NCBI GenBank assembly: GCA_016706275.1
Contig: JADJJY010000001.1
Location: forward strand, 1,400,358-1,464,357
Direction: 5' to 3'
From: Chloracidobacterium sp.
Lineage (GTDB): Bacteria > Acidobacteriota > Blastocatellia > Pyrinomonadales > Pyrinomonadaceae
Length of the DNA stretch: 64,000 bases
Shown piece after piece: positions 34,723 to 43,258 of this stretch. The notes beneath the pieces were generated by a model. The model did no database searches, was not told the origin of the DNA, and saw nothing but the letters and a program-made list of their open reading frames with translations. Each line of letters starts with the position of its first letter. Position 1 is the stretch's first letter. The position numbers and the translations under genes are program-made.

Positions 34723-35140
34723 AGATAAAACAAATTATTACCAATGCGTCAAAATGTAAACCCTATTTTGCGGGTTTTGCGGATCATGCGGATTTTGCTG
34801 ATTTTGATCGTTTTGCTGATCCGGGGCAGAAGCCCGCACGGAGTCAGGGCCCTCTCATCACCCACGATGCCCGTACTCCGTGCGGGCTTCTGCCATGTCC
34901 TTCTGCCATGTCCTTTTACTCTTCACAGTGACCAATGACAGTTCATAGAAACGCCAATGACATCCATGAACAACCGTAAAGAAAAGAAAAAGGCGAACCC
35001 ATAAAGAGTCCGCCGATTCGTTTCAATTAAGAAACTAGGTTTGGCACCTGATTTCTAATATACAGCAACCGCCCACGATCTTGCTAGGATCGGATCGGGG
35101 CAGGCCTGAGATCCTCGCGGTTTTCCCGAAGGGCAAATAG
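34723..35140. repeat. REP-rich intergenic region with a 20-bp inverted repeat
   Basis: Begins with a TTTTGCGGATTTTGC-type periodic tract (about 34769-34813). The 20-base arm at 34825-34844 is perfectly complementary to 34875-34894 across a 30-base spacer; the arms contain GCAGAAGCCCGCACGGAGT. A CCAATGACA-type tract follows (34930-34960). No gene is visible. Similar AGCCCGCA arms occur at 8850-8909, so this is a dispersed REP family. Confidence 0.75.
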
Positions 35141-35910
35141 CCACGTCCTTTAGGACGTGGTAGTGTGAGTTAAATATTTACAGGGCGTTTTAACGTCCTT
35201 GCCTGACCCGGCTTTAGCCATTTGAAACAAAGGACGTTGAAACGCCCTTTAAATTAGGTGCCGTTTTGTTCCACGCCGTGAACGGCGTGGCTAGTTGCCG
35301 CGAAACGCGGACGAAGTCGATATTCAACTCAAAGTTGGTATCATCGCAAACGCGGAGATTTATACTCATGTCCGACGCAGTTTATTCCGAGATAAACTAT
35401 CACATCACCTGGCACACCAAAACGAGTCTGCCGATGATCACCGAGCGGATCGAAGACCGGCTTTATCATTACCTAACCCACAAAATACTCGAAACGCCGG
35501 GAGCAGTGCTTCACGCTATCGGCGGAATTCAGACTCACATTCATATTGGCGTTAGCTTGCAGCCGAATATTCTCGTTTCCGATTGGATCGGAAAACTTAA
35601 AGGTTCGAGTTCGTATTACATCAATCACGAAGTTCAGCCAAAGGCTCTCGAATGGCAACGTGGTTACGGCATCGTTACCTTCGGAACGAAGGACCTTCAA
35701 TTTGTGATCGATTACATCAATAATCAGAAGGAACATCACAAAAGAGGCGCGATCTACGATCGGCTGGAGAAATATTCCGGCGAGGACGGCTAAAGCCTAT
35801 TTAGAGAAGGGACGTTAAAACGCCCTTTGGGACTGGTTGGAATCGATACCACGTCCTAAAGGACGTGGCTAGCAGCCCGCGAAACGCGGAAAGGCGGCTA
35901 AAGCCGTCTA
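35141..35910 (+). mobile_element. REP/RAYT element (BIME-like)
   Basis: The Y1 transposase gene is framed by matching palindromes. CCACGTCCT-TT-AGGACGTGG lies at 35141-35160 and its exact reverse complement at 35849-35868; a 16-base arm at 35183-35198 is repeated inverted at 35810-35825. Further hairpins (35271-35290; CGCG-AAA-CGCG and GGCT-AAA-AGCC types after 35868) sit on both sides. The symmetrical layout is what REP-associated transposases produce. I see no clear target-site duplication. Confidence 0.75.
35368..35793 (+). CDS. REP-associated tyrosine transposase (Y1/IS200-like)
   Basis: 141 residues. The HUH metal motif is H-I-H-I-G in the centre, and the catalytic tyrosine lies in F-V-I-D-Y-I-N-N-Q-K-E-H-H near the C-terminus, both as in TnpA of IS200/IS605 and RAYTs. 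I start at ATG 35368; upstream codons in the frame lie in the REP hairpins. Members cut single-stranded DNA at palindromes, here presumably the flanking REPs. No TnpB or accessory gene accompanies it. Confidence 0.9.
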   Translation: MSDAVYSEINYHITWHTKTSLPMITERIEDRLYHYLTHKILETPGAVLHAIGGIQTHIHIGVSLQPNILVSDWIGKLKGSSSYYINHEVQPKALEWQRGYGIVTFGTKDLQFVIDYINNQKEHHKRGAIYDRLEKYSGEDG

Positions 35911-36030
35911 GATGCATCGGACGTTGTGGCGGTGTGGATGCGGTGATGTGCTTGCTATCATTGGCGTGAGAGCGGCTAATGCTGTATCTTTTGTGTTTAT
36001 TGTCCTAGTGGGCCGTAACCGAAAAGCGTT

Positions 36031-37092
36031 TTGCGTAAATACATCAAATTTTTGATCCTGCTGGCTGTCGCGATCCTCATATTGTGGTTCTTTGGCAGGA
36101 ATCTCAATTGGCAAGAGGTCAGCGCCAGTCTGCGTGCTGCCGATCCTTTTTGGCTGATACTGGCTTTTGCGGGTATATCGCTTGGGTATTTCATCCGGGC
36201 GGTGCGTTGGCGGGTGCTGCTCAAACCGATCACTCCGGCCAATCTGCGTGACCTGTTTGCGACGACGACGGTCGGATTTGCGGCGATGCTGATCGTCGGG
36301 CGTGCGGGCGAGATCGTGCGGCCGATGTGGCTGCCGATGCGTGACAAACGCGTCCGTCCGAGCGCCGCTCTGGTGACGATATTTGTCGAACGCGTATTCG
36401 ATCTGGCTTCGCTGATCATTTTTTTCTCCGTCAGTCTCATCTGGTTTAAACCGCCGCCGGGGATGGAGTCAGAGTTTAACTCGGTCAAGCTTGCGGGCAA
36501 TATTTTACTGGCCGTGACGCTCGTCGGCGTGCTGTCGCTGGTGGTATATCACTTTAAGGCGGCGGCGATCATTGGCTTTTTTGAACGCCTGACGGACCGC
36601 AAATTTGTGCCGGTCAGGCTGCGGGCAATATTCCTTAGCCTGATGCGTCAGCTTGAGGCTTCGCTCGCGATCTTGAAAAGCCCGAGCGGCATATTCTGGT
36701 CGGCGTTTTGGACGCTCGCTCTGTGGCTGGCGATCGCTCTGCCGACGTGGTTTGTGCTCAAGGCTTTTGGGCTGCAGATGAGTTTTTTCGATTCGACGTT
36801 CGTGATGGGCGTCGCGAGCCTTGGGTCGCTGATACCGACTCCGGGCGGAGCGGCAGGTGCTTTTCACGCAGCAACGGCAGGGAGTTTGATATTGTTGAGC
36901 GTCGACCGCGACCAGGCCGCTGCCGTTTCGATCGTAATGCACCTCGTCTATTTCGCCCCGGCGGTCGTTTTTGGTTTATACTATCTTCTCCACGGAGATA
37001 TCAGCATCGAACGTTTTCGCAGCCTATTGTCCGGCGAAAACGCCGAGCGCGAGATCGAGTCGGATTCGCCGGATTTTGAACGGGAAGACTAA
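36031..37092 (+). CDS. flippase-like membrane protein (LPG synthase TM region, UPF0104)
   Basis: 353 residues with about eight membrane segments. It has R-A-V-R-W-R-V-L-L after the second helix, F-V-E-R-V-F-D-L in the middle, and G-S-L-I-P-T-P-G-G-A-A-G-A-F-H near the end, all typical of the lysylphosphatidylglycerol synthase TM/flippase-like family (also near GT2-linked proteins). It lacks the soluble aminoacyl transfer domain. Starts at TTG. Substrate unknown; a lipid or polyprenyl carrier is the general expectation. Confidence 0.85.
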   Translation: MRKYIKFLILLAVAILILWFFGRNLNWQEVSASLRAADPFWLILAFAGISLGYFIRAVRWRVLLKPITPANLRDLFATTTVGFAAMLIVGRAGEIVRPMWLPMRDKRVRPSAALVTIFVERVFDLASLIIFFSVSLIWFKPPPGMESEFNSVKLAGNILLAVTLVGVLSLVVYHFKAAAIIGFFERLTDRKFVPVRLRAIFLSLMRQLEASLAILKSPSGIFWSAFWTLALWLAIALPTWFVLKAFGLQMSFFDSTFVMGVASLGSLIPTPGGAAGAFHAATAGSLILLSVDRDQAAAVSIVMHLVYFAPAVVFGLYYLLHGDISIERFRSLLSGENAEREIESDSPDFERED

Positions 37093-37095
37093 AGG

Positions 37096-37151
37096 ATTAG
37101 GTCTTAGGTTTTTGGCTTTGCTGGCAACTGACCACCGACAACTGACAACTG
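37096..37151. repeat. text-like periodic repeats between the flippase gene and nrdR
   Basis: A GTCTTAGGTTTTTGGCTTTG segment is followed by CAACTGACCACCGACAACTG words. The first belongs to the same family as 14271-14298 inside the ArnT-like gene. It leaves only 4 bases before the nrdR ATG and no recognisable ribosome binding site. Confidence 0.6.
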
Positions 37152-37154
37152 CTT

Positions 37155-37649
37155 ATGCGCTGCCCATTTTGCTCACATATCGAAGATAAGGTCGTTGACT
37201 CGCGAGAGGCGAAGGACGGTGATTCGATCCGTCGGCGGCGTGAGTGTCTGGAGTGTGGACGGCGGTTTACCTCGTACGAACGCATCGACCAGATCCCATA
37301 CATGGTCGTCAAAAAAGACGGCAAGCGTGAGCATTTTTATCGCGACAAAGTGCTTTCCGGCCTACTCCGTGCCGCTGAGAAACGCCCAGTTTCGACCGGC
37401 CAGCTAGAAAAGATCGTCGATGAGGTCGAGAAAAACGTCCAAGATTCGCTCGACCGCGAACTGGCCACCACCGAGATCGGCAAGATCATCATGCGTCGGC
37501 TAAAGGCCTTAGACAAAGTGGCTTATGTGCGTTTTGCATCTGTCTATTTAGAATTCGCAGACGTAAGTGAGTTCATGTCAGAGCTGAAAACGCTCGTCAC
37601 ATCCCGTACCGCGGCAACCCCTGCCGAGAAAAAGAAAAAGAAGAAATAA
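37155..37649 (+). CDS. nrdR: transcriptional repressor NrdR
   Basis: 164 residues: an N-terminal zinc ribbon (M-R-C-P-F-C ... C-L-E-C-G-R-R-F-T-S-Y-E-R) and an ATP-cone domain (V-V-K-K-D-G-K-R-E-H-F). It senses ATP/dATP and represses ribonucleotide reductase genes, none of which is in this window. The C-terminus ends in an unusual lysine run. Upstream bases 37096-37151 are text-like repeats. Confidence 0.96.
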   Translation: MRCPFCSHIEDKVVDSREAKDGDSIRRRRECLECGRRFTSYERIDQIPYMVVKKDGKREHFYRDKVLSGLLRAAEKRPVSTGQLEKIVDEVEKNVQDSLDRELATTEIGKIIMRRLKALDKVAYVRFASVYLEFADVSEFMSELKTLVTSRTAATPAEKKKKKK

Positions 37650-37723
37650 ACCGCTGCTACCGAGCGTCTCTGCGGTGAAATCCCCTCTTTGCCCTTTCAT
37701 TTTAATTTCCCTAACATAGAACT

Positions 37724-40156
37724 ATGGTTGATATCGACGAATTTCCAGTCGCTCTAGCCGAGGCCGAGGCTATCGAACCGATGGTTCAGATCCCTGATGT
37801 GCTTCCGGTCCTGCCGCTTCGCGACATTGTTATTTATCCGTTTATGATCGTGCCGCTGTTTGTGTCGCGTGACCGCTCGATCCGCGCGGTCGAAGAGGCG
37901 CTCAACAACGATCGGATGATCCTGCTCGTGTCCCAAAAGGACGTAAATAAGGAAGAGCCTGAGCAGGACGATCTTTACACGGTCGGGACGGTCGCTATCA
38001 TCATGCGAATGCTCAAACTGCCTGACGGGCGGATCCGTATTTTGATACAGGGGCTGTCGCGTTGCCGTGTGGATAAGATCGACGGCGGAGGGAAGTACGT
38101 CACGTCCGGTGTGACGCCGATCATTGAGCCGCTTGGGTCTGAGAACAATTCTTTGGAAGTCGAGGCGTTAATACGTAATGTTCGAGGCTCGATGGACCGT
38201 GCGGCGGGACTGGGCAAGAATATTTCGCCCGAGGTTCTCGCGATAATCGCCAACCTTGACGACGCCGGACGCCTTGCCGACCTCGCCGCATCAAATCTCG
38301 AACTTAAGGTCGAGGACGCTCAAAGTGTGCTTGATATCGAAGACCCGATCCCGCGTCTGCGGCGTGTTAACGAGCTTTTGAGCAAGGAAATTGACGTGCT
38401 GACGGTACAGGCCGAGATCAATTCGCAGGCCCGAGCCGACATTGACCGGTCACAGCGTGAATACTTTCTGCGGCAGCAGTTGAAGGCGATCCAGGGCGAG
38501 CTTGGAGAGGGAAATGAGCTGTTCGAAGAAATTGAGCAGTATCGCGACAAGATACTCAAGGTCAAAATGCCTGAGGCGGCTGAGGAAGAATCGCTGCGTC
38601 AGCTAAAGAAACTCGAACGGATGCACCCGGACACCGCCGAAACCGCCACGCTGCGAAATTGGCTCGACATCATGACCGATCTGCCCTGGTCTAATGCGTC
38701 GAAAGACAATCTTGACCTGAAAAAGGCCGAGCGAATATTGGATCAGGATCATTTTGGATTGGATCGCGTGAAAGAAAGGATCATCGAATCGCTAGCTGTC
38801 CGCAAGCTCCGTGAAAAGCCAAAAGGCTCGATCCTCTGTCTCGTCGGACCTCCGGGCGTGGGTAAGACATCGCTTGGACGTTCGGTTGCTCGGGCGTTGA
38901 ACAGAAAATTTGTTCGGCTCAGTCTTGGCGGGCTTCATGACGAAGCCGAGATCCGTGGTCACCGTCGCACTTACGTCGGAGCGATGCCGGGCCGCATTAT
39001 TCAGGCGATACAACAAGCCGAGACCAATAATCCGCTCATTATGCTCGACGAGATCGACAAGGTCGGGGCTGATTTTCGCGGTGACCCCTCGAGCGCTTTG
39101 CTTGAGGTGCTTGACCCGGAGCAGAACTCTACATTTCGCGACAACTATCTTGGCGTTACGTTTGATCTGTCGAACGTGATGTTTATGACCACGGCGAACA
39201 TTCTCGACACGGTGCAGCCCGCGCTTCGCGATCGCATGGAGACAATTTCGCTGTCCGGTTATACCGAGGAAGAAAAGGTCGAGATCGCGAAACGGCACCT
39301 TATTCCTAAACAGATCGAAGAGAACGGCCTCGAAAAAGACGATGTCAAATTTGACCGTAAGGCGATCTCAAAGACCATCAGCGAATACACGCAGGAAGCC
39401 GGTTTAAGGCAGCTGGAACGCGAGATCGGTAAAGTTTGCCGTAAGGTCGCCCGTGTTAAAGCTGAGGACGAAAAGGGCTTCAAGCCGGTTCGCATCACGG
39501 CCGATAATTTGAAAGATTACTTGCGGGTGTCGCGGATATTTAACGAAGGTGCACTCAAGAAAGACCAGATCGGAACCGTTACAGGCCTTGCCTGGACGGC
39601 GGTCGGCGGCGACATCCTATTTATTGAGGCACTCAAGACCCGCGGTAAGGGTAAGTTGCAGCTTACCGGGCAGCTTGGCGACGTGATGCAAGAGTCGGCT
39701 CAGGCGGCGTTTTCGTACGCAAAAGCGCGGGCTACTGAGCTTGGTATCGACGAAAAGATATTTGACGAATACGACATCCACATCCATCTGCCTGAGGGTG
39801 CGATCCCGAAAGACGGCCCGAGTGCGGGTATTACAATGGCGACGGCGATGGTTTCGGTGCTATCCCAGCGTCCGGTGAGGAAAGACGTGGCGATGACGGG
39901 CGAGATCACGTTGCGCGGCAACGTACTGCCGATCGGCGGCGTCAAAGAAAAGCTACTCGCGGCGCGGCGTGCAAAGATCAAAACGGTCATTTTGCCTGCG
40001 CCAAATGAGCGTGATCTTGAGGATCTTCCACAGGAAGTTCGTGACGATTTGACGTTTATATTTGTTGAGAACGTGCTCGAGGTTTTCGAAGCGGCACTTC
40101 GTGAAAGCAAATTGCCCGGCGAAAAGGCCAAGGCAAAGACGCAGAAAGCGTCATAG
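37724..40156 (+). CDS. lon: ATP-dependent protease Lon
   Basis: 810 residues, complete: N-terminal substrate domain (L-P-L-R-D-I-V-I-Y-P), AAA+ module with Walker A G-P-P-G-V-G-K-T and Walker B I-M-L-D-E-I-D-K, and a C-terminal Ser-Lys peptidase with D-G-P-S-A-G-I-T containing the catalytic Ser. It degrades misfolded and regulatory proteins in the cytoplasm. The leader (37657-37697) carries CTCTGCGGTGAAAT-type text-like repeat words. Confidence 0.98.
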   Translation: MVDIDEFPVALAEAEAIEPMVQIPDVLPVLPLRDIVIYPFMIVPLFVSRDRSIRAVEEALNNDRMILLVSQKDVNKEEPEQDDLYTVGTVAIIMRMLKLPDGRIRILIQGLSRCRVDKIDGGGKYVTSGVTPIIEPLGSENNSLEVEALIRNVRGSMDRAAGLGKNISPEVLAIIANLDDAGRLADLAASNLELKVEDAQSVLDIEDPIPRLRRVNELLSKEIDVLTVQAEINSQARADIDRSQREYFLRQQLKAIQGELGEGNELFEEIEQYRDKILKVKMPEAAEEESLRQLKKLERMHPDTAETATLRNWLDIMTDLPWSNASKDNLDLKKAERILDQDHFGLDRVKERIIESLAVRKLREKPKGSILCLVGPPGVGKTSLGRSVARALNRKFVRLSLGGLHDEAEIRGHRRTYVGAMPGRIIQAIQQAETNNPLIMLDEIDKVGADFRGDPSSALLEVLDPEQNSTFRDNYLGVTFDLSNVMFMTTANILDTVQPALRDRMETISLSGYTEEEKVEIAKRHLIPKQIEENGLEKDDVKFDRKAISKTISEYTQEAGLRQLEREIGKVCRKVARVKAEDEKGFKPVRITADNLKDYLRVSRIFNEGALKKDQIGTVTGLAWTAVGGDILFIEALKTRGKGKLQLTGQLGDVMQESAQAAFSYAKARATELGIDEKIFDEYDIHIHLPEGAIPKDGPSAGITMATAMVSVLSQRPVRKDVAMTGEITLRGNVLPIGGVKEKLLAARRAKIKTVILPAPNERDLEDLPQEVRDDLTFIFVENVLEVFEAALRESKLPGEKAKAKTQKAS

Positions 40157-40194
40157 AATGGACGGATGTCCTTATTTTGCAAAGGGTTTGGGCG

Positions 40195-40224
40195 TTGACA
40201 GGGATTCGTGCTAAGTGGTATTCT
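40195..40224 (+). promoter_or_regulatory. sigma-70-type promoter of the MltD-like gene
   Basis: TTGACA at 40195-40200 and TATTCT at 40219-40224, 18 bases apart. This leaves a ~70-base leader before ATG 40303 that includes a TTCTCC/GGAGAA hairpin (about 40244-40262). Confidence 0.55.
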
Positions 40225-40302
40225 TGAAAGGTTAGATTGCCGATTTCTCCGCCGAGTGGAGAAGACGGAACTTTTGGTTTATAGTAGCGTTAAAATTAAC
40301 TG

Positions 40303-42099
40303 ATGAGATTTATTAAAGTTTTTGGTTTTACAGCATTTTTATTTTTAGCATTTGGTTCATTTGCGAGTGGCCAGATCACCAGTTCGCGTTCGAGTAACGA
40401 CACGTCCACCTCTCAGATCGACGCAGCTCAGGTTGCCTCAAATAAGGTCCTTTTCGATGCGGGCGTTTCTTTTAAAGAAGGCTTGTTGGCTTATACCGAT
40501 GGCAATCGTCCGGTTGCCGGTGAAAAGTTCAACAAGTCGGTCGAGGTCTTCCTTTATTCGGCTCTGAATATTCAAAAAGACCCTAAACTGCAAGGTTGTT
40601 ACAACCAGTTGATCGAGACGGTCTATCGCATTGAGTTTCCGTATGAAGCCCAGCTTCCGCAGGTAAACAACCTGGCTTTGACATGCGGTTGGAGCATCGA
40701 CACGACGATTGTCGATGCGGTGGCAAAAGTTTCAAGAAGTGCGGCGGCAAAGACGCCTGCAGGTGCGACGGTCGCGACAACCAGCGTCAGCGGACGAAGC
40801 TCGACAGGTGGCCCTAACTCGGGATTTAACTCACAGGAATTTGAGCCATCACCACTTGATGAGCTTTCAAAGGTGGAACTTACTTCGGATGAGCTGCAAA
40901 TCGAATCTAACCCGGTAGCCCAACAGCAATATCAATATATCCAGACGGCGGTCGCCAATAGATCGCTCGGATTTGCCTTTCAGGTTCATCCGCTGATCCA
41001 GCAATACATCAATTACTTTCGCGGCCGCGGACGCACAACAATGGAGGTTGGCCTCTACCGCTCCGGAATGTTTATGCGTATGGCTCGCCGCATCTTTAAG
41101 GAAGAAGGTGTGCCGGAAAATGTAGCTTGGCTCGGCCAGGTTGAGAGTGCCTGGAAACCAAGCGCTTATTCGTCGGCTGCGGCTTCCGGACTGTGGCAGT
41201 TCATACCGGGAACCGGGGCTCGTTACGGGTTGCAGCGTAATGCGTACGTCGATGAGCGAAATAGTTTTGAGGAAGCGACGCGTGCGTCGGCAAAATATCT
41301 AAAATTTCTTCATGACCGTTACAACAACTGGGAGCTGGGCATTGCCGCTTATAACTGCGGTGAGGGAAATGTTGACAAAGCGATCCGCCGAGCGGGAGTC
41401 ACAAATTTTTGGGCTGCGTATGCTTACCTACCATCAGAAACCCGAGTTTATGTGCCTATGATCCTTGCGACGATCTTAGTCGCTAATAATCCTAACGAAT
41501 ATGGTTTTGGGCATATCAGACCGGCGGCTCCGCTTGTTTACGACCGTGTCCGCATTCCCGCATCCACAAATCTTAGTCTGGTCGCACAGTCGTCGGACAC
41601 CACGGTTCAGTATCTTCGTTACCTTAATCCGCATCTTCGCGGTAACGTGACTCCGCCAGTGCCGTACATCATCAATGTACCGGCCGGAAAGGCTAATGAG
41701 ATCGTTGCTGTGTTTCGTCGCATACCGGCTACCAAACTTAATAACACCAATCTTGCAAATACTTCGTCAGGCGAGACTTGGCAGACGATATCAAACCGCA
41801 CCGGCGTCAGCGTTGCTGATCTGATGGCGGCAAATCAGGGAATGGCCACGCCGAGAGGTAAGGTGTTTGTTCCGGTTGCCGGCAACGGTGTAAATAACAT
41901 CGTCTATCAGCGTCCTACAACCTCAGGTGCGGCTGCGTTGCCGAGCTCGGTTCGGATCGTTAAGGCAAAGGCCGGTGACACCGTCCAGAAAGTTGCGGAG
42001 CGTGCCGGAGCGGACGCGACCGTCGTAGCCAAGTACAATGGTTTGCTGCCAAACTCCGTTTTGACCGCTGGCCGCGAGATCAAAATACCGGCCAAGTAA
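40303..42099 (+). CDS. MltD-like lytic transglycosylase with LysM domains
   Basis: 598 residues with a signal peptide (ending near F-A-S-G-Q). A helical region precedes the SLT domain, in which the catalytic Glu lies in L-G-Q-V-E-S-A-W-K-P and is followed by S-A-A-A-S-G-L-W-Q-F-I-P and I-A-A-Y-N-C-G-E-G-N. Two LysM-like modules follow, at about 480-530 (G-E-T-W-Q-T-I-S-N-R) and 550-598 (A-G-D-T-V-Q-K-V-A-E-R). It cleaves peptidoglycan glycan strands in the periplasm. A strong terminator follows. Confidence 0.93.
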   Translation: MRFIKVFGFTAFLFLAFGSFASGQITSSRSSNDTSTSQIDAAQVASNKVLFDAGVSFKEGLLAYTDGNRPVAGEKFNKSVEVFLYSALNIQKDPKLQGCYNQLIETVYRIEFPYEAQLPQVNNLALTCGWSIDTTIVDAVAKVSRSAAAKTPAGATVATTSVSGRSSTGGPNSGFNSQEFEPSPLDELSKVELTSDELQIESNPVAQQQYQYIQTAVANRSLGFAFQVHPLIQQYINYFRGRGRTTMEVGLYRSGMFMRMARRIFKEEGVPENVAWLGQVESAWKPSAYSSAAASGLWQFIPGTGARYGLQRNAYVDERNSFEEATRASAKYLKFLHDRYNNWELGIAAYNCGEGNVDKAIRRAGVTNFWAAYAYLPSETRVYVPMILATILVANNPNEYGFGHIRPAAPLVYDRVRIPASTNLSLVAQSSDTTVQYLRYLNPHLRGNVTPPVPYIINVPAGKANEIVAVFRRIPATKLNNTNLANTSSGETWQTISNRTGVSVADLMAANQGMATPRGKVFVPVAGNGVNNIVYQRPTTSGAAALPSSVRIVKAKAGDTVQKVAERAGADATVVAKYNGLLPNSVLTAGREIKIPAK

Positions 42100-42129
42100 T
42101 ACAAATATTTGGTGACATTTATAGCATCA

Positions 42130-42160
42130 AGCCGGGCATTTTATATTGCCCGGCTTTTTT
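42130..42160 (+). terminator. strong intrinsic terminator
   Basis: Perfect 9-bp stem AGCCGGGCA/TGCCCGGCT (42130-42138, 42147-42155) followed by six T, 31 bases past the MltD-like stop. Confidence 0.92.
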
Positions 42161-42161
42161 G

Positions 42162-42189
42162 TTGACATAATCACAAATAATTGTAAACT
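42162..42189 (+). promoter_or_regulatory. possible promoter of the SGNH lipoprotein gene
   Basis: TTGACA at 42162-42167 and TAAACT at 42184-42189 with 16-base spacing, directly after the terminator and about 120 bases before the next ATG. The -10 is weak. Confidence 0.35.
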
Positions 42190-42309
42190 TGCCGCAGGCC
42201 GTTGATTTTCATATCACACACAGGCCGGCTAAGAGCGAATTTTGCGTTTCTGAAACCCGATTTAAATTTTATAAAGTAGATATTAATTTTTCGTATTTTA
42301 CTGCGAATT

Positions 42310-43113
42310 ATGTCAATGAGTATGTCCATCACTGATCTAAGAATCGCGACAATAGCGTGTATTGTCGCCTGTGTGGCCGGCATTACGGCTTGTGGTTCCA
42401 AGCCCGCTGAAAATGGAGCGGTTAGTAAGACTGCGGAAAATTCTAATACTGAACTGACCGCCAATGCTCAAAAGCTCACCCAGCCGCTTAAGTTTTTGCT
42501 TATCGGTGACTCGCTCATGCGCGAGGGATTCGGCCCTGGCCTCGAAACGGCTCTGACAGGTTTCAACGATGTCAGTGTGGTAAGAGAGGGGCTTTATTCG
42601 ACCGGACTCAACAAGATTGATTTTTTTGATTGGACGGCGAGAGCAGATGAAATGATAGGGCAAAATAAACCAGACGTTTTGATCGTAACCTTTGGGGCAA
42701 ATGACGGTCAGGGAATACTCGACGATCAGGGTAAAGCACACGAACTGGGAACCGATAGCTGGAAAGAAGTTTATGCTCAGAGAGTCAACCGGTTTTTGAC
42801 ACGGATCGCTCCCAAGGTCAAAAAAATATTTTGGGTGGGACACCCCATTCCCGGCAATGACAAATTTGTTAAAAAGTTTTCGGCGATGAATCCGGTATAT
42901 GAAGCCGAAGCCGCCAAGTTTCCAAACGTAGTATATGTCGACACTTGGGATTCGCTGGCGCTGAAAGGCGTTTATAGCAGATCTCTTCCTGACGAAAAGG
43001 GAAAGATGCAGGTCGCACGGCAGGGCGACGGCGTGCATGTGACCAATTTTGGCGGAAAGATCGAGGCCGCCGCCGTGATGAAAGTGGTGCTGGAGAATAT
43101 TGATCTGAAATAG
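42310..43113 (+). CDS. SGNH-hydrolase lipoprotein (DUF459-like)
   Basis: 267 residues. A lipoprotein signal ends in I-T-A-C-G, so Cys28 should be lipidated. The SGNH blocks are visible: L-L-I-G-D-S-L with the Ser, F-G-A-N-D-G-Q, and D-G-V-H-V-T with the catalytic Asp/His. DUF459 proteins of this kind are usually periplasmic and found with O-acyltransferases; the next gene is exactly that. Several ATG codons cluster at the start (42310, 42316, 42322). Confidence 0.85.
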   Translation: MSMSMSITDLRIATIACIVACVAGITACGSKPAENGAVSKTAENSNTELTANAQKLTQPLKFLLIGDSLMREGFGPGLETALTGFNDVSVVREGLYSTGLNKIDFFDWTARADEMIGQNKPDVLIVTFGANDGQGILDDQGKAHELGTDSWKEVYAQRVNRFLTRIAPKVKKIFWVGHPIPGNDKFVKKFSAMNPVYEAEAAKFPNVVYVDTWDSLALKGVYSRSLPDEKGKMQVARQGDGVHVTNFGGKIEAAAVMKVVLENIDLK

Positions 43114-43258
43114 CGGGATCGCTGCCATCCCCACAAGGATCCGCTTTAAAAATATTACTTACCGTTTAGAAATTCTGCCTATCATTTAGGACAATGCTAT
43201 TAACGATGTCGCGTGTTTCCGCGGCCAGTTAGGTAACAATACAAATTGAGATCTAATC

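Noticed and set aside
35141..35910. Complete IS200/IS605 insertion sequence
   Set aside because: The transposase lacks TnpB and the flanks are REP palindromes on both sides, which fits a domesticated RAYT better.
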